This document shows positions 1 through 11,300 of a stretch of DNA of 64,000 bases, one piece after another. The notes beneath the pieces are model-generated. The model was not told the DNA's origin. It made no database searches and was given only the letters and a program-made list of their open reading frames with translations. How positions within the stretch are numbered: the first letter of the stretch is position 1; each line of letters opens with the position of its first letter. Source of the DNA: Cercis canadensis. Its lineage: Eukaryota > Streptophyta > Magnoliopsida > Fabales > Fabaceae. The DNA is taken from positions 821,424 through 885,423 of the forward strand of contig QAOA01001251.1 in assembly GCA_003255065.1 (NCBI GenBank), read 5' to 3'. The position numbers and the translations under genes are program-made.

Positions 1-1
1 G

Positions 2-161
2 TGTTAGAATATTAGCTGTAAATACTGTAGTTATTATAGCATATGTTTAGGCTTGTAATTAGCTTATGATTAGGCCCATGATTAGGCCCGTTATTGCTGT
101 GCAGTTAGTATAAATAATAGATGTGAGAAGCTAGTCTCACAACCTTTCCACTATTCTCACA
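2..161 (+). mobile_element. 5' LTR of a short-LTR copia-type retrotransposon
   Basis: The segment starts TGTTAGAATATT, ends in CA, and is followed at once by TGGTATCAGAGC, the initiator-Met-tRNA primer binding site typical of Ty1/copia elements. These are the correct LTR ends for a 160-bp LTR in plus orientation. A related copy lies inverted at 3556-3718. Only the 5' LTR and leader of this element are in the window, because the sequence is cut at the N at 337. An LTR this short suggests a compact or non-autonomous (TRIM-like) family; that is inference. Confidence 0.85.
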
Positions 162-336
162 TGGTATCAGAGCAATTTTAGTGAGAAAAACCTCCCCATT
201 CCCGCTGTGAATTTTTCCAGCGGCGTTTTTTCCTCTACCTGCTGTGTTCATACTCCAGCAGTGTTCTAAAACTAGGGTTTAGTGGCTGTGTCTCTATCCA
301 GTCACCCTAGGACTCGATAATCCCAATTCTGACCCC
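162..336 (+). mobile_element. Primer binding site and leader of the plus-strand retroelement
   Basis: The primer binding site TGGTATCAGAGC occupies 162-173 and is followed by an untranslated leader. The leader contains no recognisable coding sequence before the single N at 337, where the sequence changes to an unrelated minus-strand copia fragment. The internal body of this element is therefore missing here. Confidence 0.7.
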
Positions 337-337
337 N

Positions 338-1486
338 TCTCCGATATCTACTGGGATCTGATAAGGGCTCCCCCTGATCAGGTAGGAGCTTGACATTTGG
401 ATCCATTGGAGTCTCCACAGGTTTGCAGTTTGACATACCTGTTTCTTTCAATATATCCAAGGCATATTTTCGCTGTGAGATGGTAACACCCTTTCGGGAT
501 TGAGCAACTTCTATTCCCAAAAAATACTTGAGTTCACCCTTCTTCTATTTTCTTCACGCCTAACCTCAGCAAATGCCTCTCCAATGGCTGGCAGAGGTCT
601 TCTCCCTAAGATTCTGCCACGAACCTCATCCAAATCCTTATGCAAACCTGCTAGGAACTCATACAAGTGTTCCTTATCAAGGTGAGCTTTGAACTTTATG
701 TGATCATCAACATCTCCCCAATCTGCTTCATAAAACAGATCCAGCTCCTGCCATAATACCTCTAGAGAGTTATAGTAGCTGGTGACATCAAGGTTGCCCT
801 GCCGAGTGTCTTTGAGTTTAATCTTAATCTCAAAAACTTGGGAGGCATTCTCTAGATCAGAGTAGTTTTCCTTGACAGCATCCCATATGGCTTTTGCTGT
901 CTTGAAAAGAAGGTAGGTTCTGCTGATGTGAGGCTCCATCGAATTGATGAGCCATGACATCACAATGGAATTGTTGAGTTCCCACATTGCATAAGTGGGA
1001 TCATCAATTTTGGGCTTGCTGGCTTCTCCAGTGAGGTGCCCATTTTTCCACGGCCTCTAATCACCATAAGAACAGATTGAGACCAGTGGAGGAAATTTTA
1101 CCATCTAACTTGTGGTTGGTGATGATAAGTGAGGAGCTCATAAGAGAGGAACTCTCACTCACCGAAGGGTTTGCCATGGAGGATACAACTTCAGAGGTTG
1201 TTTTTTCAAAATTCTCCATGTTCATGGATCGGTGCTCTGATACCATGTAGAAATTCTGTATTGGCTTCCTTACCTAAATGGTGAAGGAGCTGTGAATTTA
1301 TAGGGATTTGATACAACCAATCAATCCCTCAAAATCAGAAATAGTCTAATCTAGGAAATTACAAATAAATACAGCTTAATCTAAGGGATTTACAGCCATC
1401 CTATTAAATGAGCTATATACAGAAAGTCAATCATTCTCCTTGATTGTCAATCCTGATTCAATCCCATAACTTCTGGGATTCCAACA
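338..1486 (-). mobile_element. Internally deleted Ty1/copia fragment (LTR, PBS, gag, RT remnant)
   Basis: Read on the minus strand, the element has an LTR at 1246-1486 (TGTTGG at one end, CTACA at the other) and a primer binding site at 1234-1245. It then has a gag/UBN2-like reading frame at about 511-1020, with the conserved region around MWELNNSIVMSWL. Next comes a reverse-transcriptase piece at 338-541 carrying the LGIEVAQS and KYALDILKETGM motifs of copia RT. Gag runs almost directly into RT out of frame, so protease, integrase and most of RT are gone. The RT piece stops at the N at 337. It is a dead copy, presumably within an ATM intron. Confidence 0.8.
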
Positions 1487-2336
1487 TGAACATATGTTGC
1501 CTACCCAGAAAAGCGGGAGAAAATAAGTAGAACCCAAAATGAATAAGACAAACGCATCATTATTTGATATATCATTCAGGTAAGTGTCAAGCAGATTCAA
1601 TGACTAAATAGAAACAATAAAAGAAGACACAAAAACAAGATGAACCTGCAGAACCAGGTCATAAAAGAATCCTCATGTAAAGCTCTTCAGAAGGCAAATT
1701 ATTAAATCACATGCATTTTTTCTTATAAGAGAAGAACATGTTAACAAAAGAAGTGTGAATACAAAGTGGGAGGATAATACATCCTCCAAGAACAGCCCAA
1801 GAAAAGGAAAAGAAATATTTGATGACATGTGAACTTCACTAAACACAAATTCTGAAGTCAATGTTCATAAACTAAGCTAAAATATATTTCTCCAGTTCAT
1901 AACATTATCATTACTAATATGTCAGATCACCGTATAAATCCCCAAGCTAGTTCAAATGAATAGTTCATGGCAACTAGCTGGAAGAATTCACGCTAAAATG
2001 GACTTTCAGCAGCCTCTTATGCCAAAATTCACCCTACAAACCCCCTTCTAATGGAAAAGATAACCCAGAGGCTCTTAAGCGCTAAGAATTGAGATATGAA
2101 GGTTGGAAAACAAAATTCTACCAAGTGAAAGAATGAAAATGAGAACCCAATCCCAACAGAATATCTATTTTTTTTTTTTTTATAACAGAAGAAATTTCAT
2201 GGAGACAAAGAAGAAAATGGCAAAGAAAGCCAACTTAATGGTACAAAACTTAAATTCAGACCCAACCAGTCCTGTTGACATCCACAACAATATTCAGGTA
2301 AATGATATTCAAAAATCAGTGTCAACATTAAACTAC

Positions 2337-5300
2337 CTTTCGACTTCCTTTCCAGCTCCAAAAGGAAATTCTCTACAAGTTCAATATTAACACCCTTGGA
2401 GTGCACCTGCATTAGTACACCATAAAGTTTATTAGATAACATAGCTACAGAGTGACACACAGCCATAGAGAGAACTATAGTTATATTCATTTTGCTAATT
2501 GCAATTTGCAATTAATTAGTTTCAGTCTTCCAAAGAGAGAGATAAGGTAGAGTCGGAGAGAGATTCTAAGAGAAAAATGAGAGAAGCTAGAGAGAGAAAA
2601 ATAAGAGGGATAGAAGCTAGTTCGCACATGTGGCTCAAAAATGCAAGAGAAGCTCGAGAGAGAAAAATTAATGTTACTGGGGTACTGGCAAGCAAAGGCT
2701 TGAAGTTTTATATACAGAGTTGAGATATAATTAACAGAGATAAGTTGTAACCTTTGAATTACAATTCTTAGGGTCTTTTTCAGAATTGGAGAGAGGTTCA
2801 TGTGACTAGTTATATTACAATTTCATGGAATTTTTTGGGTGGAATTGGAATTATAATTTTTTAAGAAGTTCCATACATGATATTTGGAAAGCAGAGGTCG
2901 AATTCTAATTTTGACCTCAATTCTTTGCTCAATTCCGAATGCCAAACAGGACCTTTTTATTGAAAGAAACAGAAATTTTAATTAAGTGAAAAGAGAAAAA
3001 TTAACTCTTTTTTTTTTCCAGCCCTTTGCATGTCCACCAAAGAAAAACTCCTAAGAAAGCCACAAAGACAACCCCAACCCTTAAACAGTGAAAGAGTAAG
3101 GAATAAGGGCTCAACGAGATGCAGCAAATCACCNAAAATGACACAGGGTCCTCAGAAAAAAAAAGTTGGGTTGGGGGAGGAGAGAAAAAACTTTCCAGCC
3201 CTTTGCATGTCCACCAAAGAAAAACTCCTAAGAAAGCCACAAAGACAACCCCAACCCTTAAACAGTGAAAGAGTAAGGAATAAGGGCTCAACGAGATGCA
3301 GCAAATCACCACAAACAGAGGAATGGCATGAAAATAATTATAGTTTCCCCGGATTCCCAGTGACAGATTTAAACTAGAAAAATAACATAGAAAATATATG
3401 TGTGTCTGTGAAATAAAAAATTACCTCAACCAGAGACCTCTGATGAGAATCAAATGACTCTAACGCACGTTGGCCCCTCTCAGTTGAAAGTATTCCCTAT
3501 TTAAAGAGGAAGAACAGAAGTCATACTTCAAGTGACAACTTAAAAGAAATAAAGCTGTGAGAAATGGTGGAAGTGTGTGAGACTAGCTTCTCACAGGTAT
3601 TATTTACATTAACTGTACAACAAATACAGGCCTCATCACATCCTAGTTACAAGCCTAGATGTAAGCTATAATAACTACAATATTCACAGTCAATCAATAT
3701 TCTAAGAATATTCTAACAAAAGCCAATAGTCTAAACATCAGATGCAATCAATTTTGTAAGAAGCAAGAATGTGATATTTGATTTCACCTCATGCAAGATA
3801 TGCAGGCACTGGAACATTTAACAGTAATAATAATACTATAAAACTTTTTTTTGGTATAAATACTATATATTTAATAATCTTTTAGGACCTATAGATGTGA
3901 ATAGGATAGAAAAGAAATTATTCACACAAGACATACAAATAATAAAGTATTTCACAAATGCTTTACCAAAATGCATACAGCTACATGTTATTATGTTCAA
4001 ACTTCAAACACTCCAGCACTCTATGAACATCATATTTCAGTTTTACAAGAAGCATAAGAATGGAATTGACAATAGTCTTAATCAGTATTTTATGTTGATG
4101 ATTTTCATAAGGCCAATTTCTGATTTGAAGAACTTACTCGAAGAGTTTGTGACGCCATATCTACAATCTTTACCGAATCATCCATTAGATACTTCTTCAA
4201 GAATTTCATAAGGACAATCAGAAGTTCTTCAGACATGCTGGTGTCAAAGTTTTCCATCACATTATTGATATTCATGGATCTACCAACATCTATATGACCA
4301 GTCTCTTCAGGAAGACGGAAAACAACAGAGTGTGGGTCCCCTGCACCAACCTACAGCCACAATGATGAATTTCAAGGGAGGGGGGTATCAACATGATATG
4401 GGAAAATCATATATCTGAAATTTCCAACATCAACAAGTGAAAAGAATAATAATACCCTAGATATGAAATCTGACACCAGTTCTCTAACACCACTGGCATC
4501 ATTTGAGCCACATGTGCGAACTAGTGTCCAGACTGCATGCACTATTTCATGATCACCATGCCAATCTCTGTCTTCAATGTAATTTTCAGCTGTCCCTCCT
4601 CTCCGAAAAGCTTCCACCATCAGTAACTTCTTGTGCAATGCCTGGAGACTGCAAGAGAGTACCGGATTCAAGAAGCACCTTGGAAACTTGAAACACTTTT
4701 AAATCACAAACTCCAAATTGCAGATTTGTACTATTCTTTATGTAAGAACCCATCAAATTTAAATGCTTGTCTACCATTTTTTTAACTCCCTCTTGATATC
4801 TCTCTATAGGCAAACTCACATATTCACAGCATTCTCCAATATGTCCACAAAAGTCAACATTTTGCATTCAGTTCTGTTTAAAGAACCTGAAGCAATATCT
4901 ACAAATAAAATTATAATTGATAATAATATAAGAAAAGACTGTTAAGAAAGGAAATTACCCTGACAAAAGTATCCTTGGTGGAAGGTAGCAAGATCCCTTT
5001 GCAAACTGAAAATAGACACCATACCGATAACAAGTAAACAGTGTTAGCATGTAACTTTGATTCACATACAGCTAAAAAAATGTTTTGGAAGATAAAAATA
5101 ATTTGCCTTCAACAAATGGTCCCGTATAGAATAAGCAAGGCATAATTCTTCATGGAACTTCCTTATCTCATCAAAGATTTCTAATTCAGGGAATGGTTCC
5201 AATTCCTGCAAGAAGTTATTTTCACTAATCCACAAAGGATAGCAAAATCTAATGTTTAACAGAACAGATATAAATTGAATGTCAGAAACTCACTCTAATG

Positions 5301-8300
5301 TAATCATACATAGATGGATCGGAATCCACAGTTAACAAATGAAGTAGTGATAGAACTAGTGATGATGCACTGCTACCACATTGTTCCTTGGCTTCAGAAG
5401 AATTACAACAAGCCACCAACTTTGAAACCAGAAACTGGATAGAGGACACCGGTGAAAATACGTTAAAGGGGCAATTGGCTGAGTTGGAAACATAGGGCAA
5501 ATTTATGCGTAAAACAATATATACTTGAAGTTGTTCCCCAAGCACACTGGTGATTTCTGCTGATAGATTCCTTTTTAATGGTATCAAAAGTGCCGAAATC
5601 ATATGACAGCATTGGTCTTGTAAAGTATCACATCCAATCAATGGCCCAATCAAGTTGAAAAGATAACTGCATTTACTCAAAATTTAAGCAATGTAAATGA
5701 GAAATAATGAGATCATAAATTCAAAAAGAAAATTTGCACTTTTTTTTTTGACAGATAACTTAAAATTTGATGATCAAATTTGTCTAAGACAAACTATGAT
5801 GAGGAACATCAAAGGCCTATACAAGGTAACACTAGTTCACACATCCAAGCAACTTGGGGGTGGTGAGAATGGTTTAATGATCACTAATTATTCCATTATG
5901 AAGTTGGATTTCTTGTCACTTAAATGAAATAATTTGCTAAGAGTCAGATTGTCCTATATTTAACCACCATTTCAGTGCAAATCATTGTGCTAGGTCATTA
6001 TTTACAATTTGACAGTACCAGTTGAAAATCTCACTATGGTTTAGTTTCCAATAGTGTGAAGTTTCTCAACAATGCACCTGGATAAAGACCATGCTCACCA
6101 TGCAGTCACTACAAGGATAAATGTGCTAAACCTACTTCCAACAAGTTCCTCACATGGTTCACAGAAGCATCCTTAGGTCACAAATATTAGATAAGGCATA
6201 CAATAAAATACAACCATTGCACTTTGCACACTGTTTTAGCAAATGCTAGACAATACTAATGACAACCATATGAATCAAGGAAGCGCACTAGATTGCATGT
6301 GTTCAATTTCTTTTAAAAACGTAATATGTAAGGTACCAAGCCATAAAACTTACTTTGAAGTGCTTGGAACAGCAGCTCTATGACCCAGTATACCAATAAG
6401 CACCTCAATTCCAGCCAAACGATGGCACTTATGCCTATAATGAATTGCTGCTGCAATTTTATAATGAATTTCTACCATAAACTGCCAATAATAATACCAA
6501 TAAATTCTTTAGATACATAAAGCCAACAACAGAAAGGAAATAATCAGAAGTGAAGGACATCTAAATGCAATCGGTTTATATTTTATCATTAATCACCATG
6601 AAAACTCTATCAGGGCGAAAAATGTTGATCTTGTCAACAACAGCAGCACTTGTATGACTATCATCCCTGCATATTAATTATAATAACAAATCAAGATATA
6701 AGCTCCAAATGAAACAGAAGATATACACAGTGGCAGAGAAGGAAACTCACATCTCCAAAAAACCATCAACAATTGTTTGAACTGCACATGACACTGTATC
6801 CCTGGGAAAGAAAGGGACCACAGGGTCTGATGAACAAGATGACAGAGACAAAATGCAGCTGACAATAGACACCTAAAAGTACAGAAGAAACAGGATGAAA
6901 TATTACAAGAAAATGACTCCTTAAACAAATTCAGTTAATACTGATAAAAATATATATATATAATAACGTTGTTATATATAAATGTCCAAAAATGGTGCCC
7001 AAACAGCAAGTTTACACATTAATTTAATCCAAATTGGAGTTGGAAAAGGCCCATGAGGGTGTTCATTGAATTAAAATAAGAACTATGTATCAATACCTAC
7101 ATCTTGCACATTTGAAAAGCTACCAGCAGATGTAAACTATATAAATGCAGAATATACATGTGATAAAACTTAAATAAAAGCCTCTAAATTTTAGAGCAGA
7201 TGAGCAGACCATATGTTTCTTTATCAGTTTGTCCCGTTCATTCTCGGAAATCTGAGCAAAATGCAGAATGGAACTCTGAAGAACAAGTGTTCCCTTTTCT
7301 GATCCAGGTTTCTTACTGCAATGCAAAGCCATACAAACTGAAAATATTGATGCAAAATGATTTTTTACGAGAACTGTCAAAGGTTGACAGGCGACCTACA
7401 CAAAGAAAACCCTGTCAGCGAAAACAAAAAATAGAGAGTACGACTATAATACAATTAATCTGATATCCAGAGTTGACAAACTTATGCAATCAGCATTAAG
7501 TCCCAGTGTCCTACATCCCAATATGCAATGAAACATAGAGACAGTTCAATATATGGATCATCTCCAGATGGTAATTCTAAAATCTTAACGGCATCCAATC
7601 AAAGCTTTTTCTTCCTTGAGATGTTAGAAGCTGCTCATACCTTGGCAACCCAGTTGAGGTCAGAGCTATTTTCATGAAGAAGTAGGGCGGGAAGAAGCCA
7701 ATGACAACAATACTGAAGGAAATGACCAGGTTCTGCATCTGGTACAAAAAGATGTCTTGTCTGCAAAATAGTATTTTTTTTTTTAGCCAAGAAAAATTTC
7801 ATCAGAATATAAAAAAAAATAATGCCCAAGCTATGAAAGCAGGATGCATGCCATAAAACAATATATATGAACAGAAGGAGAATAAAGAAAGAAGTACCAC
7901 ATAAGATTCTTAGAATCAAAAAATCCTTAAAGCAGACAAATGTTAAAGGTAAACGAATAGTCCAGAACCAAGAAAACCATGTCAACCAGAAATCTAGACC
8001 TCATATTCCCCAGAGTGTTCTTTACCCCAGAATAAATGACTAATTACTTCCAACCAGATAATCAATCAAGTGAAATAAGCTCGCAGGGCATCTAGAATAA
8101 TGAAACTTCACTCAAATCCTTCTTTTAGCTGCAGCAGCCTCACTTCATGATTTAAGTTGGCATTACCAGCCAAACGCATAATAAAGAGAATAGTAGATTC
8201 CAGTATTCCACAACCTCCATGCCACAAGACAGTGAAATAAAACATGACAAATCAATTCTCTCCAGCCCCATAACACATATAACATGAACTGATAATGATC

Positions 8301-11300
8301 CAACCCTTTTTTCCATATATTTTTTTCTATTTTTCATAAAAGATAAAATTTTACTTTTAAAAAAGAAAAAGTACAAAGAAGGAGGATGCTTGATAAGTCT
8401 CAGTTTAAATCTGACCAAAAAAAAAATTTATTTGATACATCAATTAAGACCAAATATACTGTGACTTGCTCTACCGACTCTATTTTCTAGTTCAATAATC
8501 TATCAACTAGAAATATCAGAAAGTATTTTCTTGGATAAATTGAAGAGAGACAAGGAGGATAAGGCATCCTAACACAGTAATTCACATAAAACTGACGAAG
8601 CAAAACAAGATCATCAACCCAAATTTTTTCTTATTTAAGAATGTAAATCTAACCAGCCTCGTCATTTCTATTTCAAAAAGAAATATAAAATGTCATTGGC
8701 AGGGAGTTAACATCCTATCTATAAGTAGCATTAACAACCATCTGTACTGACAGGCTTTGTGCTTAGACAGATCCAACTCCTTACCCAATAATAATAACAA
8801 TAATAATAATAATTTAACAAAAAAAAAATGTGTCCTTATTATGCCAGCCAAAAAAATAAACACCACGTCAAGTTTCACAGATAGTTATACAGATTATACT
8901 GTAAAATAAAAAAAATAAAAAAGGCGAGCAGATTACCTCAACAAGTGCAACCAAGCTTACACCACAGGCAACCCAACGAAAGATAAATGATCCCAAAAGT
9001 TCCTCCAAGTACTGCATAAAAGAAATTCAGTCAAAAAACAAACACATTGAGTTAAATATTCACACAAATTGCTTGAATCTTAATCTCTTAAATGCATAAT
9101 GCCATTATTTATTTGCACAACCAGTCTCAGCCTAGAATGCGGATGTTAAGAGTTTCTCCTATCAAGTATCAACAAAAAAAAAAAAAAATTTCCCCTTGCT
9201 TAACCACTTAAGCTTTTAGATCAGGTATTACTTTGATATGAAAATAGAGCCTAGTTCATCAGGTGCTCAAGACTTCAATCCTTGCTTCCCTTAGTAGTGC
9301 TTAGTTTCAGTATAAGATAGTTGTTAACCACTTTTCATGTCTAGTAATCTTTTATATAAGGGCCATGTTAGAGTTATATCAACCATTATTAGGCCTTTGT
9401 TAACAGTTCAAGCTTTTGAGTTTTGATTAAGTGGCTCCTTCCAAGAGGAAATCAGCATGTTAGTCGACAATCTAAAACTTAGTCATCTGAACATTTTTCA
9501 AGCTAAACGGTACAAATGAAAATTTAGTAAATCAATCACCCAGCACTTGGGCCTAGCAAAGTTTAGACCACAAAACAGTAATTACAACCTCTACTAGAGT
9601 CATTAAACAAGGTGAGATGAAAAAGAAAATAGATAAGAGAAATATACTTCAATTACCTTCATTCTTGTTGTATACTGAAGCTCATTGGAAAGATTGTTAA
9701 GTATGGCACAGACCAATTCCCTGAAGATCATTGCTGATAATAAGAAACTAACATGAAGTAATCAAAATGGCATGGTCATAAAGGAAAAATAATTTTACCT
9801 ATGATAAGGATCAATGGCAGAAACCACACACATCATGAACACAGCCTGCATGTCCCACCAAGAATAACCAAATAATTAGCACCAAAACCCTCCATTATAA
9901 TGCACATGAATGTGTATCCTACTTCCAGATTGCAGCATGTTGAAAACACTAGAAATGTGATAGGGGCTTATTACCAAAGGGGAAATGGGAAGATGTTTGC
10001 TTTATATGCCAGAACAACTTTCAACAAGACCCAGTCCCGAGGGGGCAGGGGACTCCAAAAGAAAAATAGGGGGAAAAAAGAAAAAACAAATGTCACAACC
10101 AGCAACTTACCTCCAACTCAATCTTCTCACTATGTAAGGCAAGATGCATAAGAGTGATGAGAACAGTTTCCATTGCAGGTTGAGGCTGAGGACCAGCAGC
10201 TAGCACTTCCTTTGCTGTGATAACTTTCTGTTTCGAATAAACCACCAATGGAACACCAAAATTCGAACTGGAAAAACCACCAAAAAATGATAAGGAATCT
10301 CTTGTAGGTAAGTCATAAAAATCAAATAAACTGAAAAATACTAATAAAGAGCATAGCAGTAAACTACTACCCAAAATTCCTACAATCTCAAAACTCCAAA
10401 AGAAAATACCAAAGAACTTAGACCTAAAGTAAGAAAATCAACATAAACAAGATTTGCAAGAAGTCCTTTACACTAAAATATTGCCTTGACTAACATCACA
10501 ACTAAATTCAGTGACATAATATATATAATTAAAAAAAAAAAATTATGCAACACACCAAATGTCCTGGAAAAGTTCCTCATGACCATCCCATGTTTGGAAA
10601 AGGACACCAATCTTTCTTGCCATGAATAACCTAACTCGATAGTCCACATCTTGGAGCATCAAAAGCAACCGTTCTATCATTGCCTGTCAAGATAGAAGAC
10701 ATTGGCAACAAGTATAACAATGGATTGAGAAGCACTAAAACTAAAATTGATACAAATCAGTTTTGAAAATTGTGACAAAACTAAATGAATGATAGAGAGG
10801 AAGAAATAGAAAGATAAGAAAAATATTTCACAAAATAGCCATCCAGTTCTGGACAGGTGTAAGTAATTGACCAGCCATTTTTATTTTTATTTTACAACTT
10901 TTACAAATTACCTGCACACAATTAGAAGTATTCTTTAGCCTTTATAACAAATATTAATTGACCATATGATCAGTACTTACGATTACCATTTACAGATGGT
11001 AAACCTATTAATCCTAAACAATTATGATCCAATAAGGCCTATTAAAAACTATTATCAGCCCAAAGTGAAAAATACATGAAAATACTGAGACCACTTGATC
11101 TTTAAACCTGTGCTTCCTAGGTGGTACCACTGCCTGTTCAGGTCTCTGTGGTTCTATGAGTTTGTAAGAAGGGTTTTTTGAGGACATAAATTATGAAAAA
11201 CTAATCTTAAATTCATAATATTAAATTTAAAAGTACATTCATACTACATTAAATATATGTGCTGACCATTTGATTCCAGACATAAATTGTCTATGTCACT

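Noticed and set aside
1500..2336. Further ATM exon between the copia fragment and exon 2337-2406
   Set aside because: I looked for a minus-strand exon with matching phase and found none that resembles ATM. The next exons are probably left of the window.
3001..3377. Open frames on both strands with internal repeated peptide
   Set aside because: The repeat comes from the 119-bp duplication around the N at 3134, so the repeated peptide is an assembly effect.
4586..4867. 93-codon minus-strand open frame in an ATM intron
   Set aside because: It overlaps exon 4456-4648 in a different frame, and direct splicing around it keeps ATM in phase. Only the 54-nt segment inside it has proper splice sites, and I report that separately.
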